Below are positions 46,144 to 55,539 of a DNA stretch of 64,000 nt, piece by piece. Every line of letters begins with the position of its first letter. The first letter of the stretch is position 1. Made by a program: the position numbers and the translations under genes. The stretch lies in contig NZ_CP070304.1 in assembly GCF_016917355.1 (NCBI RefSeq), positions 2,852,001-2,916,000 of the forward strand, written 5' to 3'. Source of the DNA: Glaciimonas sp. PAMC28666 (lineage in GTDB: Bacteria; Pseudomonadota; Gammaproteobacteria; Burkholderiales; Burkholderiaceae_D). Below the pieces are notes generated by a model. It worked only from the letters and a program-made list of their open reading frames with translations. It was not told the origin of the DNA and made no database searches.

Positions 46144-47444
46144 TGCGGGCGCATTTGTATCGCCTCCTTTATTCCCTTGTGTGGTGGTTAATCATTCCCC
46201 TGGCGGTGGGTCGGCTATGGTGGCGTGGCCGCAGGGAGCCAGGCTATCGGCAACATATTCCCGAGCGTCTGGGATTTTATCCGAAACGTGATAACGCTTT
46301 CGGACAGCCGAAGCGATCGTTGCTATGGGTGCATGCAGTGTCCGTCGGCGAAACGAGGGCGGCCGAGCCGCTGATTAACTTGCTGCTAGCCGATTATCCC
46401 CAGCACACCATCTTGTTGACGCATATGACCGCGACTGGTCGTGCTACAGGACAAGCGCTGTTTGGCGCGTCTCCGCGCATTGTTCAAAGCTTTCTTCCGT
46501 ATGACACCGGCTGGATGGTGGGACGATTTTTACGTCATTTTGCACCAAGCTTGTGTGTGCTGATGGAAACCGAAGTCTGGCCAAATTTGATCGCACAATG
46601 CGTACGGTATCAGGTCCCTGTGGCATTGGTGAATGCACGGCTATCGGAACGTTCGTTGCGTCGCGGGAAAAAATTCGAGACGCTGATGACGCAAGCTGCG
46701 CAAGGAATTTCTTGCGTCGGGGCGCAGACCAAAGAAGACGCGCACCGACTGCAGCAGCTTGGTGCCAGCAACGTCACGGTTACCGGTAATCTCAAATTTG
46801 ATGTCGCTCCTTCCGATGATATGGTGCGCATGGGTCTTACCATGCGTCAGCAAATCGGTGCCCGACCGGTGCTGCTATGCGCTAGCACTCGTGAGGGCGA
46901 AGAGGCGCTCGTCCTCACTGCACTCGGCCGTCAGAACGGCTCACCTTCTGTCGAAAACTTGTTGTTAATTATTGTTCCTCGTCACCCGCAACGGTTTGAC
47001 GAAGTGGCGGATTTGATCGCTGCGAATAAATTGCCTGTGATGCGCCGCTCGACTTTGGGCGGGGGCCCGCTTGATCTGAAAGTTAAGGTATTGCTGGGCG
47101 ACTCGATGGGGGAAATGTTTGCTTATTACGGCGCCTCGGATATCGCCTTTATTGGTGGAAGTTTGATGCCATTGGGCGGCCAAAACCTGATCGAAGCTTG
47201 TGCGGTTGGTAAGCCGGTTCTGATTGGCGCTCACACTTTTAACTTTGCAGCGGTGACTGAGCAAGCGATCGCTGCCGGCGCGGCATTGCGGGTAACGGAT
47301 GCGGGGGCGATGCTGGATATCGCCATCCAATTATTGAGCGCCGACCAGGAGCGGGAGATTATGGGACGACATGCCAGCGATTTTGCACAGCTACATCGTG
47401 GTGCGACGATACGTACGGTGGCGTTGTTGGCTTTATTGATGTAG
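46143..47444 (+). CDS. waaA: 3-deoxy-D-manno-octulosonic acid (Kdo) transferase
   Basis: Transfers Kdo from CMP-Kdo to lipid IVA. 433 residues with an N-terminal membrane anchor (LLYSLVWWLIIPLAVGRLWW), then GYRQHIPERLGFY, LLWVHAVSVGETRAAEPLI and LMETEVWPNLIAQC. The GT-B C-domain has VTGNLKFDV, IVPRHPQRFDEV and FIGGSLMPLGGQNLIEACAV. The ATG at 46143 overlaps the kdoO stop as TGATG; a TTG three bases upstream is less likely. Loss of this enzyme is normally lethal or severely damaging, so it should be intact, as it appears. Confidence 0.96.
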   Translation: MRAHLYRLLYSLVWWLIIPLAVGRLWWRGRREPGYRQHIPERLGFYPKRDNAFGQPKRSLLWVHAVSVGETRAAEPLINLLLADYPQHTILLTHMTATGRATGQALFGASPRIVQSFLPYDTGWMVGRFLRHFAPSLCVLMETEVWPNLIAQCVRYQVPVALVNARLSERSLRRGKKFETLMTQAAQGISCVGAQTKEDAHRLQQLGASNVTVTGNLKFDVAPSDDMVRMGLTMRQQIGARPVLLCASTREGEEALVLTALGRQNGSPSVENLLLIIVPRHPQRFDEVADLIAANKLPVMRRSTLGGGPLDLKVKVLLGDSMGEMFAYYGASDIAFIGGSLMPLGGQNLIEACAVGKPVLIGAHTFNFAAVTEQAIAAGAALRVTDAGAMLDIAIQLLSADQEREIMGRHASDFAQLHRGATIRTVALLALLM

Positions 47445-47573
47445 TCGGCCCGTAAATCTGAATCTGCTTTGTAGGGCTGTCGTTCTGTTTCGAAAGAGGG
47501 GCTGGGCGAACTTGCTCAGTCACGCGAACATAAAAATTCCACAACGATAGTCACAATCTTCAAAAAATTCATA

Positions 47574-48335
47574 ATGCATATTGTTCCTTTAATCAATAAC
47601 GTTATCAGTACGCTCTTGCTTCCGCCTACGAGCCTGGTGTTGTTATGTTTTGCGGGGCTGGTTTTACGGCGGCGCTGGCCGCGTTGTGGGCTATCGGTAA
47701 GTATCGGCGCGCTCGGTATTTTGTTGGTGATCTGTACCAAAGCCGGGGCCTTGCTGTTTGTTGCACCCTTAGAAAATCAGATCCCGATTCTCGACATTCG
47801 ATCGATAGGACAGGCCGAAGCTATTGTCGTGCTCGGTGGCGGCCGGATCGAAAGTGCGCCGGAATATGGCGCTGTTGATAGCCCCAGCTATGTGACGTTA
47901 GCGCGTCTTCGGTATGCGGCGAAATTGCATCGGGAAACCGGTTTACCGCTGTTGGTCACTGGGGGAACGCCCGAAGGCGGCGGTGAGTCAGAAGCAGCCG
48001 TGATGGCCCGCACTTTGGCGGAAGATTTCGATACGCCGGTAAAATGGCGGGAGGACGCCTCAGACAATACCGCGCAAAATGCCGAGTTCTCCTACACAAT
48101 TCTGTCGCAGCAAAAAGTGAAGCACATCCTGTTAGTGACGGACGCCATTCACATGCCGCGCGCGCAGATGATTTTTAAGCTTAGCGGCTTTGACGTGACA
48201 CCAGCGCCAACAGTATTTTTTAGTCGCAGTCGTCTCTCATTGCTGGATTTTATTCCAAGCGGAGAAGGGCTGCGACGAAGCTATTACGCCTTGCATGAAT
48301 GGATTGGTGTTACCTGGTATAAATTGCGTTATTGA
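47574..48335 (+). CDS. elyC: ElyC/SanA/YdcF family envelope protein (DUF218)
   Basis: Member of the DUF218 family, some of which affect undecaprenyl-phosphate economy and peptidoglycan synthesis (ElyC in E. coli). The 253-residue protein has two N-terminal hydrophobic helices (STLLLPPTSLVLLCFAGLVL and VSIGALGILLVICTKAG), followed by the DUF218 domain. Its marks are AIVVLGGGRI, LLVTGGTPEGGGESEA, DNTAQNA and ILLVTDAIHMPRAQMIF. At about 250 residues it matches ElyC. It lies 130 bp after waaA and probably ends the core-LPS transcript. Confidence 0.88.
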   Translation: MHIVPLINNVISTLLLPPTSLVLLCFAGLVLRRRWPRCGLSVSIGALGILLVICTKAGALLFVAPLENQIPILDIRSIGQAEAIVVLGGGRIESAPEYGAVDSPSYVTLARLRYAAKLHRETGLPLLVTGGTPEGGGESEAAVMARTLAEDFDTPVKWREDASDNTAQNAEFSYTILSQQKVKHILLVTDAIHMPRAQMIFKLSGFDVTPAPTVFFSRSRLSLLDFIPSGEGLRRSYYALHEWIGVTWYKLRY

Positions 48336-48604
48336 GGTTGACTTAATAAGGCTCCTAACGTCTTCTGTCCCAATTTTTTTTAAGCCCGATCCTGAACTGG
48401 TGAAATTAAATTAAGCATGGTTGCCAATAAAAAAAAACCTGAAATCCTCTCATCGAGATGGAATTAGGCTCGAATCACGCCATTGTTCTTCGCATGCCCC
48501 GCCGAAGCCCGCTAGGTCATTTGCACTACCGATGCTGTCGAATCGATTAATATGGGCCTGAGCATAGGCATCAAAACCCGCAGTTCATTTTCCATTGCTG
48601 AGGC

Positions 48605-48747
48605 CGTCAGCAATATCTGTTGATTAACAACATCAGCAAAGAGTGGACAATGCCATTACTGGACTGGACAGGAGCGCTTAACCGCTTCACGACCCAGTTC
48701 TAAGAGCGGATGACGAGGATTTGAATGAAATCCCTTTACACAAAACT
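48605..48747 (+). pseudogene. Remnant of an IS256-type transposase C-terminus with a right-end-like sequence
   Basis: A frame at 48605-48703 reads ISKEWTMPLLDWTGALNRF and ends in TAA. This closely fits the C-terminal tail of IS256/mutator-family transposases, in which a W-T-M-P ... W ... A-x-N-R-F pattern is typical. The frame is closed upstream by a TGA at 48599, so only about 32 codons survive. TTTACACAAAACT at 48735-48747 resembles the terminal inverted repeat of that family. The rest of the gap 48336-48795 shows no intact gene. Assignment is by eye and needs a protein search. Confidence 0.6.
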
Positions 48748-48795
48748 GCACCCCATTGGTAGAACTTAATACACTAACTACATGCACGCAAAAAA

Positions 48796-50244
48796 ATGAA
48801 AAAAAATAGTCGAATTGATTGCTCGCCACGCAGTAAGCTTTGCTCATTGATCATAGCCATGGCCATTTTTCTGATTCTTCATCAAATTCACGATGTTCAA
48901 TATTTTCCATGGGATGCCAAAGGCTATTGGGAACTAAGTAATCCGAAAATTTTCTTCAACTATCCAAAGGAAATTCGCGGTTATTTTTATCCATTATTAT
49001 TATTGCCCGCACATTTTTTTTCCAATATATTTGAATATTATCAAAATTACTCATACCGATTTTTTTCGGCCTTCATTTACGCTTACTTACTTACGAGTGT
49101 TCTACCAGCATTTTATGTCCGAATTTTTGGCGGAACACTGACCACTTCAAGGCGGCTTATTACTCCGTTGTTGATCGCCATCCTGTTCCCTGGCTTGATC
49201 ATTTACCCCCTTAGTGATCTACCTGCATTTCTTTTGCTGATTGGCTCCATAAGTGCTCTGTTAAGTGCAAAAACTGCTGTAACACGCATTACTGCAGGAG
49301 GCTATGCGGTATTGGGGGGGGTGCTTGCTGCAGGTGCCTACAATACGCGTACCATTTACCTGTTTCCCCTTCTATGCATTTTTTGCGCGGTGCCACTTTA
49401 TTTCTTTTCAGCTCAGTCGAAAAGAAATCGATTGTCAGGCATATTAGCGTTCGTAGCTGGCTTACTTCTTGTTAGCTTGCCTCAAAGCTTTATCAATCAA
49501 TCGACACATGGAACGTGGAACCCTGCGGTTATCTCCCAAAATACTGAAAAATCGTTATTCGCTCTCCAACTGATGTGGGGCATTACGATCCAAAGATACG
49601 AAACAACAATTGATCCTACGTCACCATCCGCTAGCCGTTACTTTATAGATAAGGCCGGAGAGAAATTATTCGTGTCGGAAAGTCTTGAAAAGAGCTCAGT
49701 CACGATCGCTAATTACATTTCGCTTGTCATGCGGCATCCGGTGGATTTTCTTGGGATATATGGTAGGCATTTCGTTAACGGACTCGATCTTCGAGACGGC
49801 GAGGTGTATGTCAAAAATTCAAAGGGGGTGAACAACAAACTTGCCGTTCTCAACTTCTTCGTGCTTGCTCTGGGGCTCTTTTCTGCGTTAGTTCGTTATG
49901 ACGTATGGAAGACGACAGGACCGGCTTCAAGCACGAACCTCTCTGAAAATCGCGCTTCTGCAGAAATTATTTGGCCAATATGTGCTTTTATTTTACTACT
50001 CCCGATCTTTGCGATTCTTCCTGGCGCCGTGGAGACAAGATTTTTTCTGCCGTTGCATGTGCTTCTGTATTGCACCATCGCATTTAACGCATTCGCTATG
50101 GAGATGACTCTTTACGTGAAAAAGCATTGGATACCAGTTTTGCTCGGATTTGGATTTCTATCGATAATCTTCTTCGCCGTGTCGACTAACACGATGTCCT
50201 CCATGGAGCCGTTCATTAACCCTCCATATCGATTTGGGCAATAA
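48796..50244 (+). CDS. Polytopic membrane protein, GT-C-like (unknown function)
   Basis: Not recognised as a named protein. It has 482 residues with about ten hydrophobic segments and a short positively charged N-terminus (MKKNSRIDCSPRSK). The first periplasmic loop contains YFPWDAKGYWELSNP, with an acidic residue placed as in GT39/GT-C enzymes. A larger soluble loop lies around residues 250-340, and the hydrophobic C-terminus ends in PYRFGQ. A role in decorating LPS or protein with a lipid-linked sugar is possible but unproven. It stands alone between transposase remnants and its composition is AT-richer than the core-LPS genes, suggesting transfer. No clear ribosome site is visible other than an A-rich leader. 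Confidence 0.65.
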   Translation: MKKNSRIDCSPRSKLCSLIIAMAIFLILHQIHDVQYFPWDAKGYWELSNPKIFFNYPKEIRGYFYPLLLLPAHFFSNIFEYYQNYSYRFFSAFIYAYLLTSVLPAFYVRIFGGTLTTSRRLITPLLIAILFPGLIIYPLSDLPAFLLLIGSISALLSAKTAVTRITAGGYAVLGGVLAAGAYNTRTIYLFPLLCIFCAVPLYFFSAQSKRNRLSGILAFVAGLLLVSLPQSFINQSTHGTWNPAVISQNTEKSLFALQLMWGITIQRYETTIDPTSPSASRYFIDKAGEKLFVSESLEKSSVTIANYISLVMRHPVDFLGIYGRHFVNGLDLRDGEVYVKNSKGVNNKLAVLNFFVLALGLFSALVRYDVWKTTGPASSTNLSENRASAEIIWPICAFILLLPIFAILPGAVETRFFLPLHVLLYCTIAFNAFAMEMTLYVKKHWIPVLLGFGFLSIIFFAVSTNTMSSMEPFINPPYRFGQ

Positions 50245-50506
50245 ATGGAATTCCGCCATTTTTGCATTGGCGAGAGATGTACCATGCCGATGGGAATGGT
50301 TAGTGGCGCTTGAATAATTCAGCTTTTTAACAAAATGATTAAATTGTTAGGTTCGATACTTGAAACAGTCGGCAAGAGGACGCTCCCGTAATTGGCACAA
50401 AAAAGTCTAAGCTTGCCAGCATCATGCGCAAGTTGTGACAGCACCCCATAGAATCGCGTGCATCGCATCACCCAGCGCGCCTTTGAGCGCTTAACGCTCG
50501 CGGCTT

Positions 50507-50689
50507 TTATTTACGTAGCACCTCTGGCCGACCGCGCTTCAACGGGACCGGCTCAGGGGCTACCAGATAAATGGCTTTCCAGTTAATTAACGCAACGAAA
50601 AGGATCAGCGGATGATGTTGGTTCAAATGGGCTATCAACGGAAAGCCAAATAATTGCCCGGACTGTGGAGTTTCGGGCTTCGGGCCCAT
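50507..50689 (-). pseudogene. Remnant of an IS5-type transposase N-terminus
   Basis: A 60-codon frame begins MGPKPETPQSGQLFGFPLIA, contains LNQHHPLILFVALINWKA and ends GRPEVLRK before a stop. The pattern P-K-P-x-T-P-x-x-x-x-L-F ... H-P-L ... L-x-x-x-I-N-W ... G-R-P is what I know from the N-terminus of IS5-related transposases, where the GRP is followed by the first conserved helix. Everything after that is missing. Downstream of it on the plus strand, near 50480-50510, is a small GAGCG/CGCTC stem. The remaining parts of the gap 50245-50922 hold nothing else I can support apart from the terminator at 50861. Confidence 0.55.
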
Positions 50690-50860
50690 AAATACTTAGA
50701 CAGAATTTGCGAGGAACTGAATATAAATATTTTATTTCTGCAGATTTGGCAAGTACCTTCCATAAAGCCTATTCCAGACGAGATGCTTTTGATTTATTCA
50801 GCAGCGATTATTGAGTTTGTCTTAACTGCGTCGTGGCGCGTCCCGCCTAAACATAAAAAA

Positions 50861-50889
50861 AGCCCGCAACGATCAACTCGTTACGGGCT
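50861..50889. terminator. Bidirectional intrinsic terminator after the efflux operon
   Basis: AGCCCG-C-AACGA (50861-50872) pairs with TCGTT-A-CGGGCT (50878-50889), giving an 11-bp stem with one mismatch and a five-base loop. A T run (ATTTTTTT) follows on the plus side and an A run (seven A) precedes it, which reads as T on the minus strand. It lies 33 bp past the oprM stop and should end the acrA-acrB-oprM transcript. Confidence 0.9.
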
Positions 50890-50922
50890 GATTTTTTTGG
50901 GAATTTCTTCCCTCAAACCTGG

Positions 50923-52383
50923 TTAGTTCGCCGTCTTCTTTGATATCGCCAAAGCTACCGGCGTTTGTGTGGTTTCATTCAAACCGCCGCCTAACGACCG
51001 ATACAAATCAATCGCATTGTTCAAACGCAATTGACGGGTTTGGATCAGTGCTTGCTGAGCTGAGAACAGATCGCGATCTGCATCCAATATTTCATTTGAA
51101 CTGGCAATACCGTTCTTGAAGCGCAGGTCGGTCAACTTAACCCGTTCTTGCTGGGCGACCAAAAAGGCTTGTTGCGCATCCAGTTGCTCATCGAGCGCGC
51201 CACGTGCCACCAGCGCATCTGCGACTTCGCTAAAGGCCGTCTGGATAGTTTTTTCGTAGTTTGCTACTGCAAGATTTTTGCGTACTTCCGACAATGTCAG
51301 ATTGGCGCGATTACGGCCGCCTTCGAAAATAGGCAGTGTCAGTTGCGGGATGAACGACCAGGTGCGACTGCCCGCTTCAAACAGACTACCCAACGACGAA
51401 CTGGCATTTCCAATTCCGGCAGTCAGCGAAATCTGTGGAAAGAACGCTGCACGCGCCGCGCCGATGTTAGCGTTAGCGGCCCGAAGCTGCTGCTCCGCCG
51501 AGCGAATATCAGGACGGCGGATCAGCAAATCGGATGGCAAACCGGCAGGGATATCTGTCACGATTTGTTGTGATTCCAGGGTTTGTGGCGCTGGCAAATC
51601 GGTCAACGGCTTGCCGACCAGCAAGGTTAATGCATTAGTTGCTTGTCCCTTTTGACGGGCCAGGGTAGCAAACGAAACGCGGGCAGACTGCACCAGTGTT
51701 TCGGACACGCGCAAATCAAGGGCCGATGACGCACCGACCTCAAACCGCATCTTTGCCAGCTTGTAGTCTTGCAATCGGCTGTTCAGGGTTTGTTGTGCCA
51801 GTTCCTGTTGTTCCGCATACGAACGTTCGGCTAAATATGCCTGTGCAACTTGCGAGACCAACGTAATTTTTACCGAGAGTCGCGCTTCTTCAGTGGATAA
51901 GTAGCTCGCCAATGCAGCATCTTTCAGGCTGCGTACACGCCCAAAAAAGTCCAGTTCAAATGCAGTCATATTCAAGCCGACTGAATAACCAGTACCGACA
52001 GGAGCCTGACCGGGCAGCAACTGATCCGCGGCGGAACGTGCCCGACTGCGGCTGAAGTTGCCATCAAAATTTGGCAACGCGTCAGCGGCGGTGATGTTGT
52101 ATTGCGCGCTGGCTGCTTCGATATTCAGCGCTGCTGTGCGCAAATCACGGTTGTTGACCAGCGCTGCCGCAATCAGCGATTGCAGGCGCTGGTCCGGGAA
52201 AAACTGACGCCAGCCAAGAGCCACCGCGTCAGCATCTGATTGCTTAACGGCGAATTCCTCTGCGGGGAAAGTCCCCGCCACTGGCGCTGTCGGTCGCACA
52301 TAGGTTGGTGCCATGCTGCAACCCGATAAAACGCCTGCCAGTAACAGAACGCTGGTCAGGTGTTTGGGTAAAGAATTAAACAT
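50923..52383 (-). CDS. oprM: RND efflux outer-membrane lipoprotein (OprM/NodT family)
   Basis: Outer-membrane channel of the tripartite pump. From ATG 52383 it has 486 residues with a lipoprotein signal: KHLTSVLLLAGVLSGC, lipobox Cys at residue 22. Two repeats of the TolC-type outer-membrane efflux domain follow, each with long amphipathic helices (ALVNNRDLRTAALNIEAASA and LLIRRPDIRSAEQQLRAANA). The RRPDIRxAE motif and the FPQISLTAG strand are typical of OprM. A longer frame begins at 52401, but GGAGG seven bases before 52383 decides the start. It overlaps the acrB end by 8 bases. Confidence 0.95.
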   Translation of the reverse strand: MFNSLPKHLTSVLLLAGVLSGCSMAPTYVRPTAPVAGTFPAEEFAVKQSDADAVALGWRQFFPDQRLQSLIAAALVNNRDLRTAALNIEAASAQYNITAADALPNFDGNFSRSRARSAADQLLPGQAPVGTGYSVGLNMTAFELDFFGRVRSLKDAALASYLSTEEARLSVKITLVSQVAQAYLAERSYAEQQELAQQTLNSRLQDYKLAKMRFEVGASSALDLRVSETLVQSARVSFATLARQKGQATNALTLLVGKPLTDLPAPQTLESQQIVTDIPAGLPSDLLIRRPDIRSAEQQLRAANANIGAARAAFFPQISLTAGIGNASSSLGSLFEAGSRTWSFIPQLTLPIFEGGRNRANLTLSEVRKNLAVANYEKTIQTAFSEVADALVARGALDEQLDAQQAFLVAQQERVKLTDLRFKNGIASSNEILDADRDLFSAQQALIQTRQLRLNNAIDLYRSLGGGLNETTQTPVALAISKKTAN

Positions 52384-55300
52384 GTTGGTCCTCCACATCA
52401 ATTTTTTTGTTGGCCGCGTACATTTTGTTCTGACGCTCGCTGCCCTTGAAGAATTTACGGACTACCACGAAGAACACCGGTACAAGGAATACGGCCAGAA
52501 CGGTGGCCGTGATCATGCCGCCCATTACGCCGGTACCGATAGCACGTTGACTGCCTGAACCCGCACCGGTCTTGATTGCTAACGGTAATACGCCGAGGAT
52601 AAACGCCATGGATGTCATCAAAATCGGACGGAACCGCAAATGAACGGCTTCCAGCGTTGCTTCAATCAGGCCCTTGCCCTGCGCTTGTAAGTCTTTTGCA
52701 AATTCAATAATCAGAATCGCATTTTTAGCGGACAAACCGATGACGGTAATCATCCCGACCTTAAAGTACACGTCGTTTGGCATGCCGCGCAAAGTCACGC
52801 CTAGCAGTGCACCAAGAATACCTAATGGCACCACCAGCATCACCGCGAATGGAATCGAGGTGCTTTCATACAGCGCAGCCAATACCAGGAACACGGCAAT
52901 TAACGACAGCAGATACAACATTGGTGCTTGTGAGCCGGAGGTTTTTTCTTCCAACGACTGACCTGTCCACTCAAAGCCGAAACCCGGAGGTAATTTCGCC
53001 GTCAGCGCTTCCATTTCGTCCATTGCTTCACCGGTACTATGACCCGGTGCGGCGCCGCCCGAAATTTTCATTGCTGGATAACCGTTATAGCGGGTCAGCT
53101 GGACCGGTCCGCTAATCCAGTGCGAGGTCGTAAATGCCGACATCGGTACCATGGTTCCGGTCGTGTTTTTGACATACAGTTTGGCCAGATCTTCCGGTTG
53201 CAGGCGTTGCGGCGCATCGGCTTGCACGATGACACGTTGTTGACGCCCCTGATTCGGGAAGTCATTGACATAGGCCGAGCCGAGCGCAACTGAAAGCGTG
53301 CTGTTAATTGCGTCAAATGTCACGCCGAGGGCGTTCGCCTTATCGCGATCAATATCGAGCTGCAGCTGTGGTGCGTCTTCCAAACCTTCGGGACGAACGC
53401 CAGCCAACACTTTACTTTGCCCTGCCATGCCGAGCAGTTGATTGCGCGCTGCGATTAACGCGTCATGCCCTAAACCGGCACGATCTTGTAAACGGAAGGT
53501 GAAACCTGTTGCGTTACCCAGTTCAGGGATAGGCGGCGGATTCAGTGGATAAATAATCGCATCCTTGATCGCTGAGAAAACACCAAAGGCTTTACCGGCA
53601 ATCGCATCAGCAGATTCATCCGGCCCACGCTGGCTCCAGTCTTTTAGCGGAACAAAGACCAAACCGGCATTTTGACCGTTACCAGAAAAGCTGAATCCGG
53701 TAATGGCGACCACATGCGCAACCGCAGGTAGCTTGGCGTAATACTCTTCGATCGTTTTGATGACGGCCAATGTGCGGTTCTGGCTGGCACCGGCTGGTAA
53801 TTGCACGTTGGTGATGATATAGCCCTGATCTTCGCTCGGCAAAAATGACGCTGGCAGACGCGCGTAGAGTAAGCCGACGCAGACCACGATCGCACCGTAT
53901 ACCAGCATGTAGCGGCCAGTTTTGGTGAGCATCCTGGCGATAATCCCTTGATAGCTTGTCGTGGTCGCGTTAAAGCGACGATTGAACCAGCCGAAGAAGC
54001 CTTTCTTCTCGTGATGATGTCCGGCTTCGACCGGCTTGAGGATCGTCGCGCACAACGCAGGTGTCAGGGTAAATGCCATGAGTACCGAGAAGAACATCGA
54101 AGCGACCATCGACAACGAGAATTGGCGATAAATTGCACCGACCGCGCCGCTGAAGAAAGCCATCGGGATAAATACCGCGATCAGCACCAACGTAATACCG
54201 ATCAACGCACCGGTAATCTGTCCCATTGCCTTACGCGTTGCATCGCGCGGCGACAAACCTTCTTCGCTCATGATCCGTTCAACGTTTTCGACCACCACAA
54301 TGGCATCGTCGACCAGAATACCAATCGCCAGCACCATACCAAACATGGTCAACACATTGATCGAGAAGCCGAATAATAGCAACGTCGCAAACGTACCCAT
54401 TAACGCCACCGGCACCACAATGGTTGGAATCAAGGTATAGCGAATATTCTGCAAAAACAAATACATCACCAGAAACACCAGCACGATCGCTTCAATCAGT
54501 GTTTTGACTACTTCTTCGATCGATATTTTAACGAAGGTCGAGGTGTCATACGGGACCGTGTATTTGACGCCGGCGGGGAAGTATTTGGATAACTCTTCCA
54601 TTTTGGCATGCACTGCTTTAGCCGTGCCGAGCGCATTGGCGGTTGGCGATAACTGTACTCCGACGAACGAGGTTGGTTTGCCATCCAGTCGGCCCGATGT
54701 GGCATACGATTGCCCACCGATTTCAATCCGGGCAACGTCACGCAGGCGCACGATTGAGCCGTCTTTGTTGGCGCGTAATTGAATGTTACCGAACTGTTCA
54801 ACGGTATTCAGCTGGCCGGTAACGACCACGGTCGCGGAAATTTGCTGCGTGCCAGGGCTTGGCAAATCGCCGATTGTGCCACCTGCAACCAAGGCATTTT
54901 GTGCTTGAATTGCAGAGGTAACATCGCCCGGTGTCAGGTTCAGGCCAACCAGCTTAGCGGGATCGATCCAGATACGCATGGCACGTTCGGTACCGAATAA
55001 CTGTGCTTGGCCAACACCCGGAACGCGCTTGATTTCATTGAGAACGTTACGCGACAGATAGTCGCCCAGCGCGATTGGATCAAGCTTGCCGTCGGTCGAG
55101 GACAGACCGATAAACATCAAAAAGTTACTACGTGATTTAGTGACCTGCACGCCTTGTTGGGTGACAGCTGCTGGCAGTCGCGCTTCAACCCGTTTCAAGC
55201 GATTTTGTACATCCACCGCTGCCAGATCGGCATTGGTGTCAGGAGAAAAGGTCACAGTAATTTGCACCGCGCCGTTGGCCTGACTTTGCGATTCCATGTA

Positions 55301-55528
55301 TTGCAGGCCGTCGGCGCCGTTCATCTCCTGTTCAATCAGGCTGGTCACGCTGTCATCCAAGATTTGCGCTGTCGCACCTGGATAGTTGGCGCTAATGACG
55401 ATCGTAGGTGGTGCAATGGACGGATATTGCGACACTGGCAGTTGCGTGATGGCTAGTGCACCCCCGAGCAGGATGAAAATAGCGAGCACCCACGCGAAAA
55501 CCGGGCGATCAATGAAAAACTTTCCCAT
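52376..55528 (-). CDS. acrB: RND efflux pump inner-membrane transporter (AcrB/MexB, HAE1 family)
   Basis: Proton-driven exporter of hydrophobic drugs, 1050 residues. The N-terminus is MGKFFIDRPVFAWVLAIFI. The proton-relay pair lies at Asp407-Asp408 (GILVDDAIVVVENVERIM), the same numbering as E. coli AcrB. GLSAKNAILIIEFAKDLQAQ in TM10 carries the relay Lys. The porter domains include SQNRTLAVIKTIEEYYAK and the docking-loop region LGVTFDAINSTLSVALGSAY. Twelve membrane helices are expected. It lies 11 bp after acrA and overlaps oprM. Confidence 0.97.
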   Translation of the reverse strand: MGKFFIDRPVFAWVLAIFILLGGALAITQLPVSQYPSIAPPTIVISANYPGATAQILDDSVTSLIEQEMNGADGLQYMESQSQANGAVQITVTFSPDTNADLAAVDVQNRLKRVEARLPAAVTQQGVQVTKSRSNFLMFIGLSSTDGKLDPIALGDYLSRNVLNEIKRVPGVGQAQLFGTERAMRIWIDPAKLVGLNLTPGDVTSAIQAQNALVAGGTIGDLPSPGTQQISATVVVTGQLNTVEQFGNIQLRANKDGSIVRLRDVARIEIGGQSYATSGRLDGKPTSFVGVQLSPTANALGTAKAVHAKMEELSKYFPAGVKYTVPYDTSTFVKISIEEVVKTLIEAIVLVFLVMYLFLQNIRYTLIPTIVVPVALMGTFATLLLFGFSINVLTMFGMVLAIGILVDDAIVVVENVERIMSEEGLSPRDATRKAMGQITGALIGITLVLIAVFIPMAFFSGAVGAIYRQFSLSMVASMFFSVLMAFTLTPALCATILKPVEAGHHHEKKGFFGWFNRRFNATTTSYQGIIARMLTKTGRYMLVYGAIVVCVGLLYARLPASFLPSEDQGYIITNVQLPAGASQNRTLAVIKTIEEYYAKLPAVAHVVAITGFSFSGNGQNAGLVFVPLKDWSQRGPDESADAIAGKAFGVFSAIKDAIIYPLNPPPIPELGNATGFTFRLQDRAGLGHDALIAARNQLLGMAGQSKVLAGVRPEGLEDAPQLQLDIDRDKANALGVTFDAINSTLSVALGSAYVNDFPNQGRQQRVIVQADAPQRLQPEDLAKLYVKNTTGTMVPMSAFTTSHWISGPVQLTRYNGYPAMKISGGAAPGHSTGEAMDEMEALTAKLPPGFGFEWTGQSLEEKTSGSQAPMLYLLSLIAVFLVLAALYESTSIPFAVMLVVPLGILGALLGVTLRGMPNDVYFKVGMITVIGLSAKNAILIIEFAKDLQAQGKGLIEATLEAVHLRFRPILMTSMAFILGVLPLAIKTGAGSGSQRAIGTGVMGGMITATVLAVFLVPVFFVVVRKFFKGSERQNKMYAANKKIDVEDQHV

Positions 55529-55539
55529 CTGGGTGCTCC

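Noticed and set aside
48440-48600. Minus-strand open stretch of about 40 codons ending in a stop near 48462
   Set aside because: It has no start, no recognisable homology and lies in a region that already looks degenerate; not enough to call a gene remnant.
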